Source: Bacteroidales bacterium
GTDB taxonomy: Bacteria > Bacteroidota > Bacteroidia > Bacteroidales > B18-G4
Length of the DNA stretch: 11,328 bases
Assembly: GCA_023132505.1 (NCBI GenBank)
Contig: JAGLYE010000028.1
Location: 1-11,328, forward strand
Reading direction: 5' to 3'
Within the stretch, counting starts at the first letter, position 1. Each line of letters opens with the position of its first letter. The notes beneath the pieces are model-generated. The model worked only from the letters and a program-made list of their open reading frames with translations. It made no database searches and had not been told where the DNA came from. This document shows positions 1 to 8,865 of the stretch, in pieces. The position numbers and the translations under genes are program-made.

Positions 1-3000
1 AGCCTTCAGCTGAACTATAGCCTCTGAGGGTACGCACATGTTGTCCATTGATATTAAAAATCCTGATTTCCAGGTCGAAACTGTTGCCGGGTTTATTGTG
101 ATCAAATACAAAATGTGTAATGTCAGAAAATGGATTTGGATAATTCCTTACACCTGTAAGGGCCAGTGGCCCGTTCACACTAACTTCAAACTTGATGGTT
201 TCTTCCGAAGCATTATTCATATTGTCCCAGGCCTTCAAAGTCAGGGTATGAATACCATCGTCCAAAGCTGAATAAGGGAAGCTGATCCAACCCGATTGAT
301 AGGAATCCAGATCAGGGTCAAAAATGTCATTTATAACTACTGTTGTCAGCGGATCATGGTCCAGCGTAAGCGTGATATCCCTGCCAATACCATTACCGGT
401 AAAATTAACACCATGCTCATCGAAGAGGTAAGCAAGAAAAACGGGGTCACTATCTGTGAGGCCACCCGATACAAAGTCAGTATTGTTCATATAAAGATTC
501 ATCTCCGGACCATCATGGTCGGGTGTGGCATCAGGGTTGACACCACCTATGTACACCTCGTAATAACCATTAGCATCCCGATGATTTACCGTATCATATG
601 CATAATAGCTAACTTTCCCGTATCCAATGTCCATTACCATATTCTCAGGCATGAATAAGTTAATACTGAACACACCCTTTGCAACACTTACCTTGCCATC
701 ATACAGTTTCTGACCCATCACATAAAACTGCGCCGGCAGAGAACCGAGGTCATTGCCAAGGGTTGACATCATCACATCTTTGTCAAATAGTTTCGGGTAG
801 ATAATCCCGTTAAAGTCTTTGACTGTATCACCATTTAGGTCAGTAATAACTCCTTGTATGTTCACTTCAGACAAAGAATTCAGGGTATCCGTATTATACC
901 ATTCAACCTCTATGCCATTTACCACAGTGGTTTCGATATTATATTCGGGATAGACTAGTTGCATGGCCGGGTCGCCAAGCAAGACAAAGTTCTTAATGTT
1001 GGTGCCGTTGTTCTGATCCGTTTTAGCCAGTCTTATGATGTCGCCAATCCTGTAATATTCACCATCCACTTGCTTGAACATGAATTTATATATGGCTTTA
1101 TTCAGTCTGAAATTCGGATCGGCCCAGGACAGCCTTGAAGTTGTAAGCAAGCCTATACTTCCACCTCCGGGATTCAGGAATACAAGCTCTCCGGCCGAAA
1201 TAAGGCTTGGATCATCATATCGGCTGAACTCACAGGTAGCAGTGATAAACAGAGGCAAACGATCCCGGTTGGTCCATGAATTGATCATGGGGATATCAAG
1301 GATGCCTGCCTTGGACCATCCTCTTTCTCCTCCATGTCCGGTATAATTCACGATCAGCCCTCCACGGCCCATCATGTGGTCAATGGTATTATTCACTTCA
1401 GGATACTGGTTCCCGCTCGATGATGAAACCTCCGGAAAAGCATCAACATAGATCTTTAGCCTGTTATATTCCTGATATCCTGTATCAACCATCTGCTGTA
1501 GCTTTTCTGCCTGGGTGAAATGCGTGTTCTGGTCTCCGTAATCTGCAATAAAATAAATATCGTTGCGCCATGGTGCCAGCACATTTGGCTTCATGGTGAG
1601 ATATGACTCAACTTTATCAACCATTGCATCAGCCTGCTCAACCGTATGTACCGGAAACCGTCCAATCCCTATTTCAACAGATTTACCCCAGGCATTAAGG
1701 CCATCACCGGGATCCAGCAATCCGAAAAAGTCATCTGTAACAAATGAGTAACTAAGCTTCAATGCTTCTAAGGATTGGTAGGCCGGGACAAAATTTGTAT
1801 TATCTGGAACTCTGTCCTTGAAATCATAAGATGCATCACCCAGCAGAAGCAGGTATTTTGGTTTACTGGCCGGGTCGGCTTTTTCATACAGCATCCGGAC
1901 AAAATCCCTGATGGCTGCCGGATCCTGTTTACCGGATCCAAACTCATTGTAAATTTTCTGAGGGGTTACTATAAAACCTTCTATCTGGTCCAGATCACGA
2001 TGAAGTGCTAACATACGCTGGGCCTGTTCCATAAAATCGGGGTGTGTGAGGATGATATAATCCTGAGGATCATAAGCATGGAGGTTCTGATTTTCGACCT
2101 GTTCTATGAATTCCACGCTGTTAAAACCACTGCCATCAAAGGCTATAAATTCCTGGATCTCATCGGCAGGAGCGAGAAAGATGAATTTATCCCCCGAGAG
2201 ATCCCCACTTTGCCGGGTAATATTAAAAGGATCTGTTACATCCCAAACTATCAGCCCATCACCAGCCCCTGAAAGCTTATACTCAGCGACCTCTCCAGGA
2301 CCAAAACCAAGATGATCACGGAACGGCATGAATGGTCCGGTAAAAATAAGCTTACGCCGGGCATTAATGGCTATATAATTCATCCAGCCGGTTGAAGTGG
2401 AAACGGGCTTATCATAATCAACACGAATGGTGACATTATCGCCCTGTAAGGGATAAAACCCTACTGTATCCGGGGTTGAAGTCCAGGCATATACCGTAGT
2501 ACCGATGATAATCTTTGAAATGGGTGCCTTGAGGAGGTGCTGTTCCCCGTAATAAAAATCGTAATTGCTTTCGGTGGTAGAATGCGCAGCAATATTGGTC
2601 ATAAGGCTAAGCTTATAATCTTCGCTGATATTCGGAAAGTTAAAAGAGTATTCATAGCTTGTCTGCTCACTGAACAATTCCCCATACCATTCCCTTCCCG
2701 TTTTGAGTATATTAACCGTATCGTTTTCATGAACTGCATAATCTGAAAACTCACTGATATACACAGTAGGTGATAGTCCCTGATATTCGGCAAGCGGTAT
2801 TCTTTTCCCGGGCAGATCATTGATATTCAGAAAATAATAGGTCTTGTCGGTATATGGGTTGATATCATGTGTAAAGATCCCATAGCCACTAAAAGGCACA
2901 TAGTTCCACCATATGGATGATTGCCCGTAAAACAAAATATAATCGTCTTCATCAAAAACGCCATCTTCTTCACCATATACATAGATAGAATTCTCAAGGA

Positions 3001-3682
3001 GATCATCTAGTCTTTCAACAGAATTCTTCTCAGGCACAATACCATTCCCATTCCCGAAGATCCGGATTTTTTCCGGGTCCAGGCTTGCCGGGCTAATGCC
3101 CATATTTGTCAGATCTTCGTAAGTGATCCTGTATATGCCGGTTTCATCCGTTGCTATCCGAAACCATGAACCGGTGGCGAGTACTGAGTTATCAACAAAA
3201 GAACTGCTGTGCTTAAAAGCCGGTCCTTTATCCTCTACCCCAATATGCAGCACGCAGGAATCCAATACTGTTAACCCGGTGGAGGTGGTTTCTCTAAAAG
3301 GCAGGATAAGAATCTCGGCAAAAGGCACCCCACTTTGGTAAACCAGGGAAGAGATCAGTTTAAACTCATTCCCAACCAGCTCGATATCGGCAATTTGCTG
3401 CATGCCCGGGTACTCCAGCAAGCTAACATGTTCCTCAATGATCTTTGCTGCAATGGTCACATTATCTGAAGAAAGCTGAAAGCGATAAATAAATACCGGC
3501 AGTATGCCAAAAGCATCATCCAGACAGGCATCATTAAAATCGAGTACCTGCATGGCAATGTCAGCATTCAGATGCTGCATATATATACGGTAATCATCAA
3601 TACGCACATGAAGGTCTTTCTCCTGTGACCAGGTATTGGTGAAAGCAGTAAGCATTAGCAGGAATAAAAGACTTCTTTTCAT
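1..3682 (-). CDS. PorU-type C25 cysteine peptidase, second tandem copy (3' end beyond window)
   Basis: Hand translation from the ATG at 3682 stays open for 1227 codons to the left edge, so the stop lies outside. Residues 1-20 form a signal peptide (MKRSLLFLLMLTAFTNTWSQ). An in-frame ATG at 3724 would add 14 residues ahead of it, so 3682 is preferred. After a long N-terminal region, a C25 (gingipain-family) peptidase domain spans roughly 540-910. It has NYTGHGGERGW with His783, TATCEFSRYDDP with Cys817, and LLGDPAMQLVYPEYNI at its end. Around residue 1175 a C-terminal T9SS-type domain begins (NYPNPFSDITHFVFDH); about 45 residues of it are probably missing, judging from the neighbour. The whole architecture parallels the complete PorU immediately upstream, unlike gingipains, which have a much shorter N-terminal part. 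It is therefore best read as a porU paralogue, probably cotranscribed with it. By family knowledge it would be an exported surface sortase cleaving C-terminal signals. Whether it is a second sortase, a specialised one, or a cargo peptidase cannot be decided here. Confidence is high for family, lower for role. Confidence 0.9.
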   Translation of the reverse strand, partial: MKRSLLFLLMLTAFTNTWSQEKDLHVRIDDYRIYMQHLNADIAMQVLDFNDACLDDAFGILPVFIYRFQLSSDNVTIAAKIIEEHVSLLEYPGMQQIADIELVGNEFKLISSLVYQSGVPFAEILILPFRETTSTGLTVLDSCVLHIGVEDKGPAFKHSSSFVDNSVLATGSWFRIATDETGIYRITYEDLTNMGISPASLDPEKIRIFGNGNGIVPEKNSVERLDDLLENSIYVYGEEDGVFDEDDYILFYGQSSIWWNYVPFSGYGIFTHDINPYTDKTYYFLNINDLPGKRIPLAEYQGLSPTVYISEFSDYAVHENDTVNILKTGREWYGELFSEQTSYEYSFNFPNISEDYKLSLMTNIAAHSTTESNYDFYYGEQHLLKAPISKIIIGTTVYAWTSTPDTVGFYPLQGDNVTIRVDYDKPVSTSTGWMNYIAINARRKLIFTGPFMPFRDHLGFGPGEVAEYKLSGAGDGLIVWDVTDPFNITRQSGDLSGDKFIFLAPADEIQEFIAFDGSGFNSVEFIEQVENQNLHAYDPQDYIILTHPDFMEQAQRMLALHRDLDQIEGFIVTPQKIYNEFGSGKQDPAAIRDFVRMLYEKADPASKPKYLLLLGDASYDFKDRVPDNTNFVPAYQSLEALKLSYSFVTDDFFGLLDPGDGLNAWGKSVEIGIGRFPVHTVEQADAMVDKVESYLTMKPNVLAPWRNDIYFIADYGDQNTHFTQAEKLQQMVDTGYQEYNRLKIYVDAFPEVSSSSGNQYPEVNNTIDHMMGRGGLIVNYTGHGGERGWSKAGILDIPMINSWTNRDRLPLFITATCEFSRYDDPSLISAGELVFLNPGGGSIGLLTTSRLSWADPNFRLNKAIYKFMFKQVDGEYYRIGDIIRLAKTDQNNGTNIKNFVLLGDPAMQLVYPEYNIETTVVNGIEVEWYNTDTLNSLSEVNIQGVITDLNGDTVKDFNGIIYPKLFDKDVMMSTLGNDLGSLPAQFYVMGQKLYDGKVSVAKGVFSINLFMPENMVMDIGYGKVSYYAYDTVNHRDANGYYEVYIGGVNPDATPDHDGPEMNLYMNNTDFVSGGLTDSDPVFLAYLFDEHGVNFTGNGIGRDITLTLDHDPLTTVVINDIFDPDLDSYQSGWISFPYSALDDGIHTLTLKAWDNMNNASEETIKFEVSVNGPLALTGVRNYPNPFSDITHFVFDHNKPGNSFDLEIRIFNINGQHVRTLRGYSSAEG

Positions 3683-3770
3683 ATTCACACCGGAAGTTTT
3701 AACATTGTCAAGACAAGTTCTCATATAATTTGGTTGCCTGAAGTAATGTTATATAAATTCTTAAATTTTC

Positions 3771-6700
3771 TTAACGGAGAATCACCAGTTTTTCAAGCTT
3801 TTCGGCAAAAGAGCCATCCTGACTGCGCACCCTCAGCTTATAAATATAAACCCCCCTGCCTATACGATCACCAAAATCATCCAGTCCATCCCAATAGATC
3901 GGTTCAGAACGATAACCATTGGTTATAACAAATTCATCGAGGGTTTTGATCAAACGGCCTGATACCGTGTAGATCTGCACCTGCACTTCAAACATTGTAT
4001 TAGGCTGGTTATGATCAAAATAGAATGCTGTGCTCGTTGTAAAGGGGTTCGGATAATTCAATATATGGTCGATGGCAAGTTCAGAAGATTCGGCCACTAC
4101 AAACTCCGTATAGGATTCGGAAGAATTATTATGTACATCCCATACTTTCAGTTGAAGGGAATGGTTTCCTTCAGCCAGAGCAGATAATGGATAGCGGATC
4201 ACCCCACTTGTATAGCTGTCGATATCCGATTCATAGTAGTCATTAATGATCACTGATTTGTTATTATCGTTATCGAGGGTAGTCACTATATCATGCCCGA
4301 TACCTGTACCAACGGTATTGATCCCGCTGGAATCATTGACATATGCGAGCAGTACCGGGCTTTCATTGGTCATCCCGCCAAAGGCGAAATTCTCATCATT
4401 CATATACAGTTGTATTTCCGGACCACGGTTATCGGGAGGCACATTGCTATCATAACCCCCGATAACTATTTTCTGGTAATTGCCACTTGCATCATTATCA
4501 TCATTATTGGCATAATAGCTTATCTTTCCATAGCCATAATTATATGCAATATCTTTGGGCACAATAAATGAAAATGCAAATTCGCCATTTGTGATATTCG
4601 CCTTTCCATTATAAAGGATTGCCATCAAGAGGTAGAAGGAAAAAGGATTGCTTCCGGGATCCGTAACCAGTGTTTCCACCCTGGTGGGTTTATCATAAAC
4701 TGTTGGTCTGAGGATGCCATTAAATGAATTAAGTATTTGTCCGTTCGCATCAACGACGGCTCCATGGACTGTAACCTTTTGAAGTGCCTTAATAGTATCG
4801 TTCTGATTTGTAAGGATAATATCATTGATCCTGATGGTATTAACATTATACTCCGGGTATGCAAGCATGAGTGCAGGGTCGCCAAGCAGAATAAACTTCC
4901 GGTCATTAACACTGATACCGCCATTTTTATTTTTGGCGTATCTTATCAAATCACCAAAGCGCGGGTATTCACCCTGTACCTGCTCAAACATCAGGTCATA
5001 CATGGCATTGTTCAGTTCGAAGTTGGGTGAGCCATAGGTTGCCCTTGCGGTAGTAAAGAGGGATACGGCACCTCCCTCAGGATTCAGCAATACAAGTTCG
5101 CCGGCCGAAACCCGTGTGGGGTCATCATAGCGACTGAATTCACAGGTGGCCGTAATAAAAACCGACAGTTTGTCGAAATTCGACCAGCTGTTAATATCTG
5201 AGATTTCCAGGATCCGTTCATGCGACCACCCGGCCTCACCACCATGACCTGTGTAGTTCATAATCATGGTACCCTTTTCAATTCTTTTGTTGATGGCTTC
5301 ATTCACCTGGGGAGCTCTTTGCCCTCCGGATGTGCTGATTTGGGGATAAGCATCAAGATATATTTTATCAACGTTCAGGTTTCCATAAGTTGTGTCAAGT
5401 CTGGTTGCCATTTTCTCGGCCTGCACAACATGAGTGTTCTGGTCTTCATCATCAGCCACGAAACACACTACATTGCGCCAGTTCCCGAACACCTCCGGCT
5501 TTCCACTTGCATAATGTATGGTCTTATCTACCATTTCAACTGCCGATTGCTGGGTGGACACTACCAGCCGACCGACACCCAGATCCAACATGTCATAAAT
5601 TCCACCTTCACCCTCACCATCATCCAGACAACCGAAATAATCATCAGTGGCGATGGAATTAATGATATTCATTGATCTTGTATCTTCCCAGGTCGGGACA
5701 AAGTTCGAATTGTCTTCAATCCTGTTTTTATAATCATAGGAAGCATCACCGAACAGCAACAGGTAGCGGCATTCGGCCCCCGGAGGAGCTTCATCATACA
5801 GCATTTTCATGAAATTCCTGATGGCAGTAATATCCTGGGCACCGGAGGAGAATTCATTATATACCTTATCAACTTCCGTAAGGAAAACATCCAGTCCGTC
5901 ATGGTCCCTATGATGATTTGCCAAACGGGTGGCTTCACCCAGAAAGGCCGGATGGACGATGATCATCATGTCGGGATTGGAAAGAGCATGCAGGTTTTGA
6001 TTGGGCACCTTGCCTATAAAGGAAACGCTGTAATAAGAACTCCCGTCAAAGGCAATAAACTCACTAAGGCTGTCAGCCGGAAGACGGAAACTCATCATTG
6101 ATCCGTTAAGGTTGGCATTTATCTTCCTGATAGTAAATTTATCGGTAACATCCCAAAGTGTAAGTGCCTCTGAGGCTCCACTTAGATTATACTCAGCAAT
6201 GTTGCCGGATCCGGTTGAGTATGGATCCCTGAAAGAAAGCTGACCACTGCCAAAATTCATGTTTCGCCTTACATTCAATGCAATATAATCCATCCACCCG
6301 ATCGAGCCCGAAAGCGGTTTGCTATAAATAGCCTTCAGAACTATATTTGAACTAATGGCAGTAAATTCGGATTCACCTGTGGCAGTACGTGCATACTGGT
6401 CTGAAGCAAACGACACAGTTTGTACCCCTATGGTTTCCACAAGCTGGGTACCATTCAGATAATACTTAAAATTGCTTGAAGTACTTGACCTTGCTGCAAC
6501 CCTGGTCCTCATCTTAACAGCAGTAGCGAGGTCAATATCGGGAAAAGAGAAGGTATATTCAGCACTGGTTTGAACCTCAAAAGGCGGATATTCAAACCAG
6601 TCGCGACCGGTCTTTACAATGTTCAGGTCATCTTTCTCAATAAACTTTCTGTCGATGAATTTATTTACAATATGTGTATATGGCTGCGTGGTGGAAGAAA

Positions 6701-7601
6701 TGCTTTGTATTCTTTTTCCCTGGCCCATGTCAGCAGTGATAAAATAGTAGGCATAGTCAGAATAAATGTTAACCTGATGCATAAACTGCTCTGTTCCGGC
6801 ATCCCAGGTCCATACATCCGGTGATTCCCCGTAGAAGAGGATATAATCACCCTGGTCGAAGCTGCCATCGCTTTCGCCTGCAACAAAGATGGCGTTTTCC
6901 ACCAGGTCATCAAGCCTGGGGGCAACACAGGGCTCAGGCAACATACCACCGCCATTACCGTAAACCGCCAGATTTCCGGGATCTATCGATGAAGGGTTAA
7001 GCCCCATCGATGAAAGTTCATCATATGTGATCTTATGAACACCGGTAAATTGCACTGCTACTTTATACCAGTTTCCTGATGAAAGCACAGAATTTTGCTT
7101 GTATACTTGCGCTTCAGCCCGTTGCAGGTATGCCTGATCAATGAACTTTAAGCTGATACTAAAAGATACCAGCTTTTGAATGCTGCCACTCGCAGGATCC
7201 TTGCGTAAGGGAACGAAAGAAACTGCGGCATAAGCCTGCTTCCGCTCTATTGCCACAGCCGTGCCAATATTTAAATCGGAACCAATATACTCAAAGCCCT
7301 GCAGGTTCTTTATTGCTGATCCATCTATATTTTCCCATCGCTGTTCGGTGATAGAAGCTTCCACCACTATGTTTGGATTTCCAAGCGAAAACCGCTCTTT
7401 GAAAACAGGAAGGTTTCCTGTTTCTAAGTCATAGCCTGCACCCGTAAAGGATAATTCATATACATATTTGTTATCTGTAATTTTAACCTTCGTAAGCGGT
7501 GTCCAGTTGAGTGTTCTGTCTAGCGGCCCGATATCGCCCATTGACAATAAGGGGATCATAAGAAAAGCTACCAATAAAAAGGTATTACTCCGAGTAAGCA
7601 T
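3771..7601 (-). CDS. porU: Type IX secretion system sortase PorU
   Basis: Complete 1276-residue protein. The start is firm: an in-frame TAG lies two codons upstream (7605-7607), and the first residues (MLTRSNTFLLVAFLMIPLLS) form a signal peptide. A long N-terminal region leads to a C25 peptidase domain at about 540-912. It carries YLLLFGDASYDYKN, NYTGHGGEAGW with His786 and FITATCEFSRYDDP with Cys820 as the catalytic dyad, then ILLGDPALMLAYPEYNV. From about 1180 to the end is a beta-rich C-terminal domain (NYPNPFTTSTAFYFDHN ... GRGVYIYKLR) like the T9SS sorting domain; in Porphyromonas gingivalis PorU this domain is retained rather than cleaved. By family knowledge PorU works on the cell surface. 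It removes C-terminal signals from secreted proteins and links the product to anionic LPS, together with PorV, PorQ and PorZ. It is transcribed away from porP-gldJ, with a paralogue 88 bp downstream. No frameshift or missing active-site residue is seen. Confidence 0.92.
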   Translation of the reverse strand: MLTRSNTFLLVAFLMIPLLSMGDIGPLDRTLNWTPLTKVKITDNKYVYELSFTGAGYDLETGNLPVFKERFSLGNPNIVVEASITEQRWENIDGSAIKNLQGFEYIGSDLNIGTAVAIERKQAYAAVSFVPLRKDPASGSIQKLVSFSISLKFIDQAYLQRAEAQVYKQNSVLSSGNWYKVAVQFTGVHKITYDELSSMGLNPSSIDPGNLAVYGNGGGMLPEPCVAPRLDDLVENAIFVAGESDGSFDQGDYILFYGESPDVWTWDAGTEQFMHQVNIYSDYAYYFITADMGQGKRIQSISSTTQPYTHIVNKFIDRKFIEKDDLNIVKTGRDWFEYPPFEVQTSAEYTFSFPDIDLATAVKMRTRVAARSSTSSNFKYYLNGTQLVETIGVQTVSFASDQYARTATGESEFTAISSNIVLKAIYSKPLSGSIGWMDYIALNVRRNMNFGSGQLSFRDPYSTGSGNIAEYNLSGASEALTLWDVTDKFTIRKINANLNGSMMSFRLPADSLSEFIAFDGSSYYSVSFIGKVPNQNLHALSNPDMMIIVHPAFLGEATRLANHHRDHDGLDVFLTEVDKVYNEFSSGAQDITAIRNFMKMLYDEAPPGAECRYLLLFGDASYDYKNRIEDNSNFVPTWEDTRSMNIINSIATDDYFGCLDDGEGEGGIYDMLDLGVGRLVVSTQQSAVEMVDKTIHYASGKPEVFGNWRNVVCFVADDEDQNTHVVQAEKMATRLDTTYGNLNVDKIYLDAYPQISTSGGQRAPQVNEAINKRIEKGTMIMNYTGHGGEAGWSHERILEISDINSWSNFDKLSVFITATCEFSRYDDPTRVSAGELVLLNPEGGAVSLFTTARATYGSPNFELNNAMYDLMFEQVQGEYPRFGDLIRYAKNKNGGISVNDRKFILLGDPALMLAYPEYNVNTIRINDIILTNQNDTIKALQKVTVHGAVVDANGQILNSFNGILRPTVYDKPTRVETLVTDPGSNPFSFYLLMAILYNGKANITNGEFAFSFIVPKDIAYNYGYGKISYYANNDDNDASGNYQKIVIGGYDSNVPPDNRGPEIQLYMNDENFAFGGMTNESPVLLAYVNDSSGINTVGTGIGHDIVTTLDNDNNKSVIINDYYESDIDSYTSGVIRYPLSALAEGNHSLQLKVWDVHNNSSESYTEFVVAESSELAIDHILNYPNPFTTSTAFYFDHNQPNTMFEVQVQIYTVSGRLIKTLDEFVITNGYRSEPIYWDGLDDFGDRIGRGVYIYKLRVRSQDGSFAEKLEKLVILR

Positions 7602-7603
7602 AC

Positions 7604-7616
7604 ACTAAATTTTAAA
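7604..7616 (+). repeat. 13-bp direct repeat, copy 1 (next to porU start)
   Basis: ACTAAATTTTAAA, identical to 7789-7801. This copy lies two bases upstream of the porU start codon when read on the minus strand. The core AAATTT is self-complementary, so a protein could bind it in either orientation. It is low-complexity AT sequence and could recur by chance. Confidence 0.3.
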
Positions 7617-7788
7617 CCCGGGTTTGAGCTCCGGATGCAAAGAATTCATGTGGCAAGTTTAAAAAAAAATACAAGCCGACATATCCAAATTACATTTTTA
7701 AACGTTTTTGTTGAGTTAATATTGCGAAAATAAGGCTGTTCAGGCAATTATTTTCATAGTCATAAAAAAAATGTTTGTATTATTGTAA

Positions 7789-7801
7789 ACTAAATTTTAA
7801 A
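7789..7801 (+). repeat. 13-bp direct repeat, copy 2 (upstream of porP)
   Basis: ACTAAATTTTAAA, identical to 7604-7616, ending 20 bases before the porP start codon. Having one copy near each of two divergent T9SS gene starts is compatible with a shared site. The AT-rich composition keeps this weak. Confidence 0.3.
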
Positions 7802-7821
7802 GATCGCTCTTTAAACACAAA

Positions 7822-8826
7822 ATGACCAGGTTAACTCATATTCTCGTAATACTATTTTTGCTTGGATTCTTTCTAAAAAGCCAGGGACAATCCTTGCCCG
7901 ATCCTCACTTTTCCCAGTTCTATGCAAATCAGCTTTATCTGAATCCTGCTCTGGCCGGTTCAAATATATGTCCGCGGCTGAATCTGAGTTACAGGAACCA
8001 GTGGCCTTCCCTGCCCAATAACTTTGTTTCCTACAGTGCATCATTCGATACGTACATTCCGAAGATCTCGGGGGGTGTTGGAGTTTATTTTCTGGGTGAT
8101 AATGCTGGAGACCTGTTGAGCACCAATATTATCAGCGCTATGTATTCTTACAGGCTGCAGGTAGGCAACTGGACTTATATAAACTTTGGATTGGAAGCCA
8201 GCTATATACAAACAACTTTAAAGTGGGATAATCTGATTTTCGGCGATATGATTGACCCCAACCAGGGAATCGTCAATCCAACATCTGAAGTCCCACCCGA
8301 TAATAACAACATTTCATATCCTGATTTTGATGCCGGTATTGCCTTTTCGTACAAAGGAAATTTCTATGGAGGGGTGGCTGTACACCACCTCACTGAGCCA
8401 AATAATGCATTTTACGATGCCAGTACCAGCAAATTATACATGAAAATGACAGTGCATGGGGGAGCCTTTATTGACCTCACAGGCAATAGCTTACGTGACG
8501 ACAACTATGGCAGTTTTGCCATATCCCCAAATTTTCTTTACATGCAACAGGATAATTTTCACCAATTAAATGTAGGTTTGTACGTAAATAAAAGGCCCTT
8601 CATTGCAGGAGCCTGGTTCAGGCATAATTTTGAAAATGCCGATGCTATTGTTCCGATGATAGGGATTGATTGGAAAGGCCTGAAGGTTGGATATAGTTAT
8701 GATATCACCCTTTCCAACTTAAAAAGCACCACCGGTGGAGCACATGAAGTATCGCTGGGGTGGCAATTTAATTGTATGGATCAAAAAAGAAGACGTATCA
8801 AGGCAATAAACTGCCCCAGGTTTTAG
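7822..8826 (+). CDS. PorP/SprF family type IX secretion outer-membrane protein
   Basis: 334 residues, a usual length for the family. The ATG at 7822 is the first in frame after a TAA at 7798-7800. Residues 1-23 form a signal peptide (MTRLTHILVILFLLGFFLKSQGQ). The family hallmark follows at once: DPHFSQFYANQLYLNPALAG (residues 27-46), then the YRNQWP motif near 57. The rest alternates short beta strands and turns rich in Gly, Tyr and Asn, as expected of an outer-membrane barrel. It closes with the family's GGAHEVSLGWQF strand, a basic segment (KRRRIKA) and a C-terminal INCPRF. Family knowledge: PorP and SprF proteins assist secretion or surface retention of T9SS cargo, either as the core PorP of the PorK/N complex or as a dedicated partner of one large adhesin. 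No gldKLMN gene and no large adhesin is in view, so which role applies is open. gldJ follows after 39 bp, probably in the same transcript. Confidence 0.88.
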   Translation: MTRLTHILVILFLLGFFLKSQGQSLPDPHFSQFYANQLYLNPALAGSNICPRLNLSYRNQWPSLPNNFVSYSASFDTYIPKISGGVGVYFLGDNAGDLLSTNIISAMYSYRLQVGNWTYINFGLEASYIQTTLKWDNLIFGDMIDPNQGIVNPTSEVPPDNNNISYPDFDAGIAFSYKGNFYGGVAVHHLTEPNNAFYDASTSKLYMKMTVHGGAFIDLTGNSLRDDNYGSFAISPNFLYMQQDNFHQLNVGLYVNKRPFIAGAWFRHNFENADAIVPMIGIDWKGLKVGYSYDITLSNLKSTTGGAHEVSLGWQFNCMDQKRRRIKAINCPRF

Positions 8827-8865
8827 TTAATAAGTCACAAATAATACCAAAGAAAGAACAAAATC

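Larger units (their letters stand above)
7602..7821. promoter_or_regulatory. Divergent intergenic region between porU and porP
   Basis: This 220-bp AT-rich stretch separates two outward-reading T9SS genes and must hold promoters for both, or for any shared control. I see no exact Bacteroidota promoter pair (TTTG about 20 bp upstream of TAnnTTTG). The best plus-strand match to the -7 element is TATTATTG at 7778-7785, one mismatch, which would give a leader of about 30 nt for porP; its -33 partner is poor. On the minus strand, TAAACTTG (complement of 7654-7661) is also one mismatch away, again without a well-spaced -33. A run of nine A sits at 7661-7669. No ORF or RNA gene is evident. Assignment as regulatory rests mainly on gene orientation. 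Confidence 0.45.

Noticed and set aside
38..658. Two plus-strand ORFs (77 and 120 residues) near the left edge
   Set aside because: Both are antisense to the uninterrupted reading frame of the second PorU copy, which shows clear family motifs; neither has a credible product.
3705..3716. Small inverted repeat TTGTC-AA-GACAA between the two PorU genes
   Set aside because: Five-base arms with a two-base spacer are short enough to occur by chance; there is no T tract, so it is not a terminator, and nothing ties it to an operator.
3683..3724. Upstream in-frame ATG at 3724 as start of the second PorU copy
   Set aside because: It would place 14 polar residues before the signal peptide; the ATG at 3682 begins directly with a Lys/Arg n-region and hydrophobic core.
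3683..3770. Possible separate promoter or terminator between the tandem PorU genes
   Set aside because: The 88-bp AT-rich gap shows no stable hairpin with a T run and no TTTG/TAnnTTTG pair on the minus strand, so cotranscription is the simpler reading.
5220..5675. 151-residue plus-strand ORF inside porU
   Set aside because: It lies antisense to the conserved C25 catalytic region of porU, has no recognisable domain, and is rich in the His/Pro/Ser runs expected from an antisense reading.
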